Notes under the pieces: model-generated
The model's input: the letters and a program-made list of their open reading frames with translations, nothing else
Told to the model about the DNA's origin: nothing
Databases searched by the model: none
Part shown: piece after piece, positions 54,941 to 62,635 of the stretch
Layout: every line of letters begins with the position of its first letter
Numbering within the stretch: position 1 is the stretch's first letter
Source of the DNA: Rhizobium sp. NXC14
GTDB lineage: Bacteria > Pseudomonadota > Alphaproteobacteria > Rhizobiales > Rhizobiaceae
Assembly (NCBI RefSeq): GCF_002117485.1
Contig: NZ_CP021030.1
Location: 623,001-687,000 of the forward strand
Length of the DNA: 64,000 bases
Reading direction: 5' to 3'
Position numbers and translations under genes: made by a program

Positions 54941-56857
54941 TTACTCGGCCGCGAAGGGGGCCGTCCGCGGGGGCATCGCTGGAATATCCATGTGCTCGGG
55001 CGCCAGGCGCTGTTTCGCCCGTTCGGCCATGATTTCGTAGGCCTTCTCCAGGTGGTGGCAGAAACGTTGGGCGTCGAACAGCGGCGCGATATAACGCTGC
55101 TCCTTCAGATGTGCCTTGTATTCGGCGATCCGCTCGGGATTCTGCGCCAGCTCGACGGCGAGATCCTCGTATGCCTGCAGGTCGCTTGCGACGAGCTCGG
55201 GTAGATCGATCGCCCTGAGCAGGCTTTCGCTGACGCGCGAGGCGAAGTTGGTGCCCTTGACCGTCAAAACCGGCAGGCCGCCCCAGAGCTGCTCCGAGGT
55301 GGTCGTGTGACCGTTGACAGGGAAGGTGTCGATCCCGAGGTCGGCTGCCTGCTGGCGGCTGATGTGATCTTCGTAGGGCGCGCGCGGGCAGAAGATGATG
55401 CGCTTGGGCGCAATGCCGGCGGCCTGGAACTGCTTCAGCAGGTTCGCCTGGTTGCGCGGCGAATTGGCCATCAGCCAGAGCACGCTGTTCGGCGCCCGCT
55501 TGAGGATGCGGCACCAGCTGTTGACCACATCGGGCGTGATCTTGCGGTTGCCGTTGAAGGAGGCGAAGATGAAGGCCTCTTCCGGCAGGCCGAGTTGCTC
55601 GCGGGTGACCGGACGCGGCTTCGGGCGATGCATCGGATCGTTCGGCTGGTAGCTCTCCGGAAGCCGGCAGAATTTCTCGTGGAAGAATGGCTTGGCCACG
55701 TCGGGCAGCACCGAATGGTCGCCGATGACGTAGTCCAGGTCAATGTTGACGGTGCTGCCGGGAAAACCGAGCCATCCGACATGAACAGGTGCCAGCGGCA
55801 GGTTGAAGGCTGACGCGCGGCTGCCCGACGTATGACCCTTCAGATCGACCATGATGTCGATATTGTGCTCGCGTACGATTTCCAGCACTGCCTGGTCGGA
55901 GAAACCGTGAATGTCGACGATCCTGCCCCAGCGGCTGCGGTCGGTGTCGTTATGCTTAAGGTATTCGGGGCCCGTATGGCAGAAGAGCGTCACCTCGAAC
56001 CTGTCCTTGTCGTGAAGTTCGAGAATGCGCTGCAGCAGCTTCATCGTCGCGTGGCGATCCCAGAAGTCCGATGACATATAGCCGATGCGGATCTTGTTTG
56101 ACCATGTGTGCGGCTGGTTGCGGCGGAACGCGACCCGTTCCTGGTTAAGCGGGGTCGTGCCGATCGTTGCATATCGGTTGAAATCTTCGTTGCCGCACCA
56201 GTGCAGATGATAGAATGGATTGTCCTTGCGCAGGATCTCCAGATCACCCTTTGCGAGGGCCTCGTCGATCACTGCCTGATGCTTGGCCGACTCTTCGAAA
56301 TCGTTGAATTCACGAGCGAATACAAGGTGAAGAAAGCGGAAGGCGTGATTGCCTGGAAAGCGCTTGAAGAGGTTGCGCGCAAGCGTCTGGTTGGTCGCGT
56401 CGTTGAGATCGTCGCTGAGCAGCAGGGCCGCCAGGCGCATGTGATCGGGGTTCATGCTTTCCGACAGAACCGTCTTGAACGGGCGGATGATATCTCGCTG
56501 CTGGCGCTTCAGATAGATCGCGGTGATGATGAAGGCGAGTTCGGCATCTTCCTGCGCCCTGCTGAGGTTGCGCATGGCGATCAGCAGCGCTTCGTCCTCG
56601 TGGCCGGTTTCGTAGTGCAGCTTGGCAGCCTGCTTCTGATATTCGTAGGCGTTCGGTCCTTCGCAATTGCCGGCCAGGCCATAGGCTTTTGCGGCATCGG
56701 CCTTGAAGCCGAGCTGCACGAGGTTCTTGGCCAGCAGCGCATAGGTCTTGGCGTCCTGCTGAGTATCGATGAGCTGGTTGAGCGTCGCCAAGGACTTTGT
56801 GTAGCGGCCTGCCTGGTAATCTTTGGATGCCGCAGAGAACGAAACTTTGCTGTTCAA
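54941..56857 (-). CDS. TPR/SPINDLY-type O-GlcNAc transferase-like protein (GT41)
   Basis: The 638-residue cytoplasmic protein has N-terminal helical TPR-like repeats (about 15-230). A GT41 catalytic region follows (about 255-620): IRIGYMSSDFWDRHATMKLL, VDLKGHTSGSRASAFNLPLA, VHVGWLGFPGSTVNIDLDYV, NGNRKITPDVVNSWCRIL and TTTSEQLWGGLPVLT. Bacterial SPY-like enzymes transfer GlcNAc or other sugars to Ser/Thr. I place the start at TTG 56857, with GGAG 7 nt before it; the open frame to 57052 shows no family residues. It is divergent from flaA inside the flagellar cluster, so flagellin glycosylation is a reasonable inference, not shown. Confidence 0.85.
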   Translation of the reverse strand: MNSKVSFSAASKDYQAGRYTKSLATLNQLIDTQQDAKTYALLAKNLVQLGFKADAAKAYGLAGNCEGPNAYEYQKQAAKLHYETGHEDEALLIAMRNLSRAQEDAELAFIITAIYLKRQQRDIIRPFKTVLSESMNPDHMRLAALLLSDDLNDATNQTLARNLFKRFPGNHAFRFLHLVFAREFNDFEESAKHQAVIDEALAKGDLEILRKDNPFYHLHWCGNEDFNRYATIGTTPLNQERVAFRRNQPHTWSNKIRIGYMSSDFWDRHATMKLLQRILELHDKDRFEVTLFCHTGPEYLKHNDTDRSRWGRIVDIHGFSDQAVLEIVREHNIDIMVDLKGHTSGSRASAFNLPLAPVHVGWLGFPGSTVNIDLDYVIGDHSVLPDVAKPFFHEKFCRLPESYQPNDPMHRPKPRPVTREQLGLPEEAFIFASFNGNRKITPDVVNSWCRILKRAPNSVLWLMANSPRNQANLLKQFQAAGIAPKRIIFCPRAPYEDHISRQQAADLGIDTFPVNGHTTTSEQLWGGLPVLTVKGTNFASRVSESLLRAIDLPELVASDLQAYEDLAVELAQNPERIAEYKAHLKEQRYIAPLFDAQRFCHHLEKAYEIMAERAKQRLAPEHMDIPAMPPRTAPFAAE

Positions 56858-57287
56858 AACCCAACTCCGTGAAGGAAATTTTCTGGCATGGCTGTCGATC
56901 GCCGGGCGCGCACGATCCGTCCTCCCAGGCAACGGGTGGATTGATCCGATGATGCTATCCCGGCACCTGGCATGTTGCCATTCGAAGCTTGCTTGAAACA
57001 GGTGCGCCTCATGAAGACACCGTCTCGCCCCAGAGAAAACGGCTTCTTTCACGATACGTTAGCATGCGAAGGGATAGATTCAGCCGGTATTAACTATGGG
57101 ATGTAAGGTGCCGGAGCGGAGCCTCCATTTTTAAGAAGTTGGCAAGCATTGGCTGCGAGATTGCCCTGGACATGACGGGTTTGGGCCAAACAAGCAGGCG
57201 CCGAGTAGCATGAAGCTGGTCCGTCATCGCCGGTAATACAGTCCGGTATGTCCTCCTTTTTGTATCTAGTTTCCAGGGGACAGATTT
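56858..57287. other. 430-nt divergent promoter region between glycosyltransferase and flaA
   Basis: No gene is seen. It contains a CtrA-like box with one mismatch (TTCA-N7-TTAAC, 57079-57094) and the flagellin leader element at 57208-57261. No obvious promoter for the glycosyltransferase gene can be placed. Confidence 0.7.
57208..57261 (+). promoter_or_regulatory. Flagellin leader element upstream of flaA
   Basis: It contains GCATGA at 57208-57213 (80 nt before flaA ATG), then CCGG (57230-57233) and CCGG (57243-57246) enclosing 9 nt, then TATGTCC and CTTTTT. The CCGG-loop-CCGG, ATGTCC and pyrimidine tract recur at the same distance upstream of flaB and flaC. It could hold the transcription start and 5' leader of the flagellin mRNA. 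Confidence 0.65.
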
Positions 57288-58193
57288 ATGACAAGCATTA
57301 ACACGAATTCTTCCGCACAGGCCGCTCTCCAGACGCTGCGCAATGTCAACCAGGGCCTCAACAAGACGCAGAACCACGTTTCATCCGGTTATCGCGTCGA
57401 AAAGGCTTCCGACAACGCTGCTTACTGGTCGATCGCAACGACCATGCGTTCGGACAACAAGGCACTGTCGGCCGTTTCCGACGCCCTCGGCGTGGGTGCT
57501 GCGAAGGTCGATACCGCTTACACCGCCATGGACAGCGCCATCGACGTCGTCGGCGAAATCAAGGCCAAGCTGGTTGCCGCGACTGAAAACGGCGTCGACA
57601 AGGCCAAGGTGCAGGAAGAAATCGGTCAGTTGCAGCAGCAGCTCCTGAGCATCGCCCAGTCGGCTTCCTTCAACGGCGAGAACTGGGTTGCTGGCGCTGC
57701 CGGCACCAAGAGCGTCGTTTCCTCCTTCGTCCGCGACGGCTCGAACGCAGTATCGATCACCACGACCGATTACGTTCTCAACAGCGGTTCCGCCGGCAAC
57801 GTTCTGTTCGGCATGAGCAACGGGACGGTCGAAACCTCCACGGGTATCCTCGGTACGTCGACGGGCGCGACCGGTTCTATCTACTCGATGAACATCACCA
57901 ACTTCACCGCCGGTCAGATCCAGACGGCTCTGACCAACGTCGAATCGGCTCTGAAGTCGATGACCAGCGCCGGTGCCGCTCTCGGCTCGCTCTCCAGCCG
58001 CATCGACAGCCAGGAAGACTTCGTGTCGGCTCTCAGCGACTCGATCGACTCCGGTATCGGCCGTCTCGTCGACGCCGACATGGAAGAAGAATCGTCGAAA
58101 CTCAGCGCCCTGCAGACCCAGCAGCAGCTGGCGATCCAGTCGCTGTCGATCGCGAACTCCTCTTCGCAGAACATCCTGTCGCTCTTCCGCTAA
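57288..58193 (+). CDS. flaA: Flagellin FlaA
   Basis: The 301-residue flagellin has the alphaproteobacterial terminal domains: N-terminal SINTNSSAQAALQTLRNVNQ, SSGYRVEKASDNAAYWSIAT and MRSDNKALSAVSDALGVGAA; C-terminal ETQEDF-like segment, ALSDSIDSGIGRLVDADMEE and LQTQQQLAIQSLSIANSSSQ ending NILSLFR. The central variable part is short. It is the first of three closely related tandem flagellins. The ribosome binding site is AGGGGA. In related rhizobia FlaA is the principal filament subunit. Confidence 0.97.
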   Translation: MTSINTNSSAQAALQTLRNVNQGLNKTQNHVSSGYRVEKASDNAAYWSIATTMRSDNKALSAVSDALGVGAAKVDTAYTAMDSAIDVVGEIKAKLVAATENGVDKAKVQEEIGQLQQQLLSIAQSASFNGENWVAGAAGTKSVVSSFVRDGSNAVSITTTDYVLNSGSAGNVLFGMSNGTVETSTGILGTSTGATGSIYSMNITNFTAGQIQTALTNVESALKSMTSAGAALGSLSSRIDSQEDFVSALSDSIDSGIGRLVDADMEEESSKLSALQTQQQLAIQSLSIANSSSQNILSLFR

Positions 58194-58217
58194 AGCGGTC
58201 GGCACAAGGCTTTCAAG

Positions 58218-58254
58218 TTTCGCGGCCGGGTCAGCCCCGGCCGCGAAATGTTTT
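58218..58254 (+). terminator. Rho-independent terminator after flaA
   Basis: A perfect 13-bp stem, TTTCGCGGCCGGG (58218-58230) with CCCGGCCGCGAAA (58236-58248), has a TCAGC loop and is followed by TGTTTT. It shows flaA and flaB are separate transcription units. Confidence 0.95.
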
Positions 58255-58316
58255 AACATAAGGTTAATGAGCGTCCGTCTAAGTATCAGATATTTTTACG
58301 AAATTTCCATTTTGAA

Positions 58317-58335
58317 TTTAGCTTTCCTTAACCAT
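58317..58335 (+). promoter_or_regulatory. CtrA-like box upstream of flaB
   Basis: TTTA at 58317-58320, 7 nt, then TTAACCAT at 58328-58335. It differs from the CtrA consensus TTAA-N7-TTAAC by one base and ends 141 nt before the flaB start, the same distance as the exact match upstream of flaC. Confidence 0.5.
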
Positions 58336-58367
58336 CTTGCTGTTTTCTAGGCCCATCGAAACGGCGA

Positions 58368-58446
58368 GTTAACCCTAACGAGAATGGTTAACAGGCATGA
58401 TGCTGATCGCTGTGGGCCGGACGAAAATCCGGAATGTCCCTTTTTT
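58368..58446 (+). promoter_or_regulatory. flaB promoter/leader element
   Basis: GTTAACC (58368-58374) and GGTTAAC (58386-58392) form an inverted repeat, followed after AG by GCATGA (58395). Then CCGGA (58417-58421), a 6-nt loop and TCCGG (58428-58432) form a small hairpin followed by AATGTCC and CTTTTTT. The TCCGG starts 48 nt before the flaB ATG. The same order and spacing are found upstream of flaC. Confidence 0.65.
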
Positions 58447-58475
58447 AAGATCTGCCAATAAGGGGCAAACTTACT

Positions 58476-59384
58476 ATGACGAGCATCAACACCAATAACG
58501 CTGCAATGGCAGCCCTTCAGACTCTGCGCGGGGTCAACCAGGGTCTCCAGACCACCCAGGCTCATGTTTCGTCCGGCTATCGTGTCGGCAAGGCTGCCGA
58601 CAACGCTGCCTACTGGTCGATCGCAACGACCATGCGTTCGGACAACAAGGCACTGTCGGCTGTTTCCGACGCTCTCGGCCTCGGCGCTGCCAAGGTCGAC
58701 ACGGCTTACTCCGCAATGGACAGCGCCATCGACGTCGTCGGCGACATCAAGGCCAAGCTGGTTGCCGCGACTGAAAACGGCGTCGACAAAGCCAAGGTCC
58801 AGGAAGAAATCAGCCAGCTGCAGCAGCAGCTCCTGAGCGTCGCTCAGTCGGCTTCCTTCTCCGGTGAAAACTGGGTTGCCGGCGCTAACGGCACCAAGAA
58901 CGTCGTTGCCTCCTTCGTCCGCGACGGCTCCAACGCCGTTTCGGTCGTGATGACCGACTATGTTCTCGACAACAGCTCCACGGGCAACGTCCTGTTCGGC
59001 ATGAGCGCCGGCGCGGTTGAAACCTCCACGGGTATCCTCGGTACTTCGAACGGCGCAACCGGTTCCGTCTACGCGATGGACATCACCAACTTCACCCTCG
59101 GCCAGATCCAAACGGCTCTGACCAACGTTGAGTCGGCTCTGAAGTCCATGACCAGCGCCGGTGCTGCACTCGGCTCGATCTCTAAGCGCATCGAGCTTCA
59201 GGAGAACTTCGTATCGGCTCTCAGCGACTCGATCGACTCCGGTATCGGCCGTCTCGTCGACGCCGACATGGAAGAAGAGTCCTCCAAACTCAGCGCCCTG
59301 CAGACCCAGCAGCAGCTCGCCGTCCAGTCCCTGTCGATTGCGAACTCCTCTTCGCAGACCATCCTGTCGCTCTTCCGCGGCTAA
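58476..59384 (+). CDS. flaB: Flagellin FlaB
   Basis: The 302-residue flagellin is closely similar to FlaA over its whole length. Differences cluster in the centre (VMTDYVLDNSSTGNVLFGMS) and near SISKRIELQENF. AAGGGG precedes the ATG by about 11 nt. Long nearly identical DNA runs with flaA and flaC at both ends suggest recent duplication or gene conversion. It has its own promoter element and terminator. Confidence 0.97.
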   Translation: MTSINTNNAAMAALQTLRGVNQGLQTTQAHVSSGYRVGKAADNAAYWSIATTMRSDNKALSAVSDALGLGAAKVDTAYSAMDSAIDVVGDIKAKLVAATENGVDKAKVQEEISQLQQQLLSVAQSASFSGENWVAGANGTKNVVASFVRDGSNAVSVVMTDYVLDNSSTGNVLFGMSAGAVETSTGILGTSNGATGSVYAMDITNFTLGQIQTALTNVESALKSMTSAGAALGSISKRIELQENFVSALSDSIDSGIGRLVDADMEEESSKLSALQTQQQLAVQSLSIANSSSQTILSLFRG

Positions 59385-59402
59385 TAAACGCCAGAAAATA
59401 TG

Positions 59403-59470
59403 GCCCGCCGGTCTCCGGCGGGCACCTCTGCTCGAGCCGCGCTTCGATGAAGCGCGGCTTTCTTATTTTC
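59403..59470 (+). terminator. Tandem terminator hairpins after flaB
   Basis: Hairpin 1 is GCCCGCCGG (59403-59411), TCT loop, CCGGCGGGC (59415-59423). Hairpin 2 is GCCGCGCTTC (59436-59445), GAT loop, GAAGCGCGGC (59449-59458), followed by TTTCTTATTTTC. Both stems are perfect. Confidence 0.93.
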
Positions 59471-59471
59471 G

Positions 59472-59490
59472 TTAACGATTGATTAACCAT
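59472..59490 (+). promoter_or_regulatory. Exact CtrA-consensus box upstream of flaC
   Basis: TTAA (59472-59475), 7 nt, TTAACCAT (59483-59490) matches the CtrA site TTAA-N7-TTAAC without mismatch. It ends 140 nt before the flaC start. CtrA control of flagellar genes is established in Caulobacter; here it is inferred. Confidence 0.6.
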
Positions 59491-59522
59491 AATGTTGTCT
59501 TCTCAGCTCAACGAGACGGCGG

Positions 59523-59600
59523 GTTAACCGACATTAAAAACCGGTTAACAGGCATGAGGCTGATCCCCGTTCCCGGTAACATTCCGGAATGTCCCTTTTT
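59523..59600 (+). promoter_or_regulatory. flaC promoter/leader element
   Basis: GTTAACC (59523-59529) and GGTTAAC (59543-59549) form an inverted repeat followed by AG-GCATGAGG. CCGG (59573-59576) and CCGG (59584-59587) enclose 7 nt, followed by AATGTCC and CTTTTT. The TCCGG starts 47 nt before the flaC ATG. Confidence 0.65.
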
Positions 59601-59629
59601 CCCAGATGCCAACAAGGGGCAATCATTTC

Positions 59630-60541
59630 ATGACCAGCATTTTGACGAACGTCGCGGCAATGGCCGCACTTCAGACACTCCGCGGAATCAACGACAGCCT
59701 CGAAGACACGCAGAACCACGTCTCGTCGGGTTACCGCGTCGAAAAGGCTGCCGACAACGCCGCTTACTGGTCGATCGCAACGACCATGCGTTCGGACAAC
59801 AAGGCGCTTTCGGCCGTGTCCGACGCTCTTGGCCTCGGCGCCGCCAAGGTCGACACCGCCTACTCCGCCATGGACAGCGCCATCGACGTCATCAGCGAGA
59901 TCAAGGCGAAGATCGTCGCCGCAACCGAAAAGGGCGTCGACAAGACCAAGGTCCAGGAGGAAATCGGTCAGTTGCAGCAGCAGCTGCTGAGCATCGCACA
60001 GTCGGCTTCCTTCTCCGGTGAAAACTGGGTCGCCGGCGCCGATGGCACCAAGAGCGTCGTGTCGACCTTTGTCCGCGACGGTAACGGCAATGTCTCGGTC
60101 AAGACGACCGACTACGTCCTGGACACGAGCTCCACGGGCAACGTTCTCTTCGGCATGACCTCGACCGGTACGATCGAGACGACCTCCGGCATCATCGGCA
60201 CATCCTACGGCACGATCGGTTCGATCTACTCTATGGACATCAGCACCTTCGGTTCGGCTGAGATCTCCATGGCCCTGACCTCCATTGAGGCCGGCCTCGA
60301 AGCGATGACCAAGGCTGCATCGCAGCTCGGTTCGATTTCGACCCGTATCGAATTGCAGGAGAACTTCGTCGGAGCGCTCAGCGATTCGATCGACTCGGGC
60401 GTCGGCCGCCTCGTCGATGCCGACATGGAAGAGGAATCGAGCAAGCTGACGGCGTTGCAAACCCAGCAGCAGCTGGCGATCCAGTCGCTGTCGATCGCCA
60501 ACTCCAGCGCCCAGAACATCCTCACGCTGTTCCGCAGCTAA
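59630..60541 (+). CDS. flaC: Flagellin FlaC
   Basis: The 303-residue flagellin starts MTSILTNVAAMAALQTLRGI at ATG 59630, with AAGGGG 13 nt upstream. It shares the conserved ends with FlaA and FlaB but is more diverged in the centre (DTSSTGNVLFGMTSTGTIET) and near EISMALTSIEAGLEAMTKAA. An open frame from 59606 would add eight residues without likeness. Naming as FlaC follows array order in R. leguminosarum-type genomes; S. meliloti numbering differs. Confidence 0.95.
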   Translation: MTSILTNVAAMAALQTLRGINDSLEDTQNHVSSGYRVEKAADNAAYWSIATTMRSDNKALSAVSDALGLGAAKVDTAYSAMDSAIDVISEIKAKIVAATEKGVDKTKVQEEIGQLQQQLLSIAQSASFSGENWVAGADGTKSVVSTFVRDGNGNVSVKTTDYVLDTSSTGNVLFGMTSTGTIETTSGIIGTSYGTIGSIYSMDISTFGSAEISMALTSIEAGLEAMTKAASQLGSISTRIELQENFVGALSDSIDSGVGRLVDADMEEESSKLTALQTQQQLAIQSLSIANSSAQNILTLFRS

Positions 60542-60605
60542 ATCAGCCGCTGAAGCTGGACCGAATCTTGCGCGGCCGTTCGGCCGCAAGCAGGAAACCT
60601 TCCGG

Positions 60606-60640
60606 ACCGCGCCCGAAAAGGCGCGGTTCTTTGTTTTATA
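60606..60640 (+). terminator. Rho-independent terminator after flaC
   Basis: An 8-bp stem, ACCGCGCC (60606-60613) with GGCGCGGT (60620-60627), has a CGAAAA loop and is followed by TCTTTGTTTTAT. An imperfect GC-rich hairpin lies just before it (60569-60592). Confidence 0.9.
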
Positions 60641-60715
60641 TCAATAGCTTGACTTGCGAGATAAGCCGCTTGTCGGGCTCTCGGCGCCGCTCTTGCCCAA
60701 CAAGTTGATATCGAG

Positions 60716-60778
60716 TTAACTTTGCCTTGAGTTGATTTGCTTTTGCGACGCGCCGGCGAAATTTCGCCGGAGGCATGA
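60716..60778 (+). promoter_or_regulatory. flaD upstream element: degenerate CtrA-like box, 18-bp palindrome and GCATGA
   Basis: TTAA (60716-60719), 7 nt, TTGAG is a degenerate CtrA-like site. A perfect palindrome CCGGCGAAATTTCGCCGG (60753-60770) is followed by AG-GCATGAGG (GCATGA 60773-60778), 68 nt before the flaD start. As in flaB and flaC, an inverted repeat abuts AG-GCATGA. The CCGG leader hairpin of the other three flagellins is absent here. Confidence 0.55.
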
Positions 60779-60840
60779 GGCCACTTCAGTCGCCGCCGTC
60801 AATCCGGCCTGCCCTTTCATCTTATTCCGAGACCCTGTCG

Positions 60841-61803
60841 ATGACCGTTAAGATTACCAGCGCGGCCGCGGTGAATGCACTTGCGGTGCTGCGCAGCATC
60901 AACAAAGAAGCCAGTCAGACCCAGCAGCAAGTGTCTTCGGGCTATCGGATCGAGACGGCCGCAGACGATGCTTCCTACTGGTCGGTCGCCACTGTCATGC
61001 GCTCGGACAGCACCAATCTCGGCACGATCGGCGATGCGCTCGGTCTCGGGGCTGCCAAGGTGGATGCGACCTACACGGCAATGAATTCGGCGATCGATCT
61101 CGTCAGCCAGATCCGCGCCAAGCTGGTTGCGGCAAGAGAGCCCGGCACCGATAAGGACAAGATCAATGCCGAGATCAGCGAATATAAGGAGCAGCTGAAG
61201 ACCGTTGTCGGGTCGACGTCGTTTGCAGGCGAGAACTGGTTGCTGAACAGTGACAAGGCAGCGCCGCCGACATGGTCGGTCATTTCAGGTTTCGTGCGCG
61301 CCTCGACGGGCGAATACCAGGCCCAGACCATCGACTTCCCTTCGTCGCAGACCATCCTCATCGACAAGAACAATGCGAGCGGCGGCCTGTTCACCAAGGC
61401 GATTGATGCCCAGGCGATCAACAGCAGCGGCACGGGACCGCGGAACTATTACCTGTTGGACGCCGGGTCGACCACGCCGGCGACGGGCAGCGAGATCGCG
61501 ATCGACAAGAACACCACTGACGCCCAGCTCGTCGACATGCTCGATGTGACCGACTCCCTGTTCTCCTCGCTGACGACGACGGCCGCCTCAATCGGTGTGA
61601 TGAAGACGCGTATTGACGACCAGATCGACTACGCGGCCGATCTGTCGGATTCGATCGACAAGAGCGTCGGCGCGCTGGTCGATACCGATATGGATGAGGC
61701 CTCGATCCGCCAGAAGGCGATCGAAACTCAGAAGCAGATGGCTGTCGAAGCGATCTCGATCCTCAACACGGCGGCAAGCAAGATCCTCATTCTGCTGGAG
61801 TAG
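60841..61803 (+). CDS. flaD: Divergent flagellin FlaD
   Basis: The 320-residue flagellin keeps the terminal motifs (AAAVNALAVLRSINKEASQT, SSGYRIETAADDASYWSVAT; C-terminal LSDSIDKSVGALVDTDMDEA, QKQMAVEAISIL). Its central part is unrelated and longer (about 140-240), and it ends ASKILILLE instead of NILSLFR. ATG 60841 matches the family start; ATG 60775 is in frame but has GGAGG only 1 nt before it. It is likely a minor filament subunit. Confidence 0.93.
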   Translation: MTVKITSAAAVNALAVLRSINKEASQTQQQVSSGYRIETAADDASYWSVATVMRSDSTNLGTIGDALGLGAAKVDATYTAMNSAIDLVSQIRAKLVAAREPGTDKDKINAEISEYKEQLKTVVGSTSFAGENWLLNSDKAAPPTWSVISGFVRASTGEYQAQTIDFPSSQTILIDKNNASGGLFTKAIDAQAINSSGTGPRNYYLLDAGSTTPATGSEIAIDKNTTDAQLVDMLDVTDSLFSSLTTTAASIGVMKTRIDDQIDYAADLSDSIDKSVGALVDTDMDEASIRQKAIETQKQMAVEAISILNTAASKILILLE

Positions 61804-62005
61804 AGCTGGGCGCGATCACCAATGGCGGCGGCGCCATTCATCCTCGCGCAAGTTTGACTTCCTAGTTTCCGGCATGAAGGCATCGTCCGAAAATCATGCC
61901 GGCGCAAGGTCAAGCCCTTGTTCGCTGCGAAGGACATGTCGCGCGCAAGGTCATTTTGAACGGGGGCGGGCAAGCCGCACGTCTTCCGGATGCTGGATGG
62001 TTTCT

Positions 62006-62635
62006 ATGAGCATTTCGCTTTCTCGGTATTTGAAGGACTTCGGCGAACCGAAGCCGTCAGCGCCGATCATCGATATCGACGATTTGGCCGGAGATGGTTT
62101 TCCGGAGACGCCGAGCGAACCTCCGGTCGACATCGAGGCGGAGCGGCGCGAGGCCTATGCGCAAGGCCATGCGGCGGCGACCGCTGATTTGACCGAGAAA
62201 TACGAAAGCGAGGCGCGCGCTCTGGCCGAGGCCCATACGCGCGCGCTCGAGGAACTGAAGATTCGCTACGAAGTGGAGGCGGCCGCGGTCATTGCATCCC
62301 GCGTCCGCGATATCGCTGAAGAAGTCGCTCAGCTCGTCAGCGCCGGCGCGGCGATCGCCATTGCGCCCGTCGTGACGGAAGCGCTTGCGGCCAAGGCTGC
62401 CGAAAGTCTCGCCGCTCTGCTGCGTGAAGCAATTCTCGAAGGTGCAGCCGGACCGGTCGTTGTCAGAGGGCCGACCGGCCTTTTCGACATATTGAAAGCC
62501 GAGCTCGGCGAACATGCCACGGCGGTTCGGCACATCGAGGCCGAAGATGTCGATCTAGCCGTCGAAATCGGTGAGTCCGTCATCGTTACCCGTATGTCCG
62601 CCTGGGCGGCCAGCTTGAAGAAAGTTCTCGAATGA
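62006..62635 (+). CDS. FliH-like flagellar export protein
   Basis: The 209-residue protein has an acidic start (DFGEPKPSAPIIDIDDLAGD), a central charged coiled coil (AERREAYAQGHAAATADLTE; LAEAHTRALEELKIRYEVEA) and a C-terminal globular part (SLAALLREAILEGAAGPVVV; DLAVEIGESVIVTRMSAWAA). The layout is that of FliH/YscL stators of the export ATPase. Sequence likeness to enteric FliH is weak, so I give no symbol. ATG 62006 was chosen; ATG 61997 is also in frame. Its stop overlaps motB by 4 nt. Confidence 0.7.
   Translation: MSISLSRYLKDFGEPKPSAPIIDIDDLAGDGFPETPSEPPVDIEAERREAYAQGHAAATADLTEKYESEARALAEAHTRALEELKIRYEVEAAAVIASRVRDIAEEVAQLVSAGAAIAIAPVVTEALAAKAAESLAALLREAILEGAAGPVVVRGPTGLFDILKAELGEHATAVRHIEAEDVDLAVEIGESVIVTRMSAWAASLKKVLE

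Noticed and set aside
57120..57160. Possible sigma54 or sigma28 promoter before flaA
   Set aside because: No GG-N10-GC pair with proper flanks and no TAAA-N15-GCCGATAA match could be found.
58395..58480. Short leader peptide starting at the ATG in GCATGA upstream of flagellins
   Set aside because: The frames differ between genes (flaA stops after 8 codons, flaB and flaC run on into the gene out of frame) and no properly spaced ribosome binding site precedes them.
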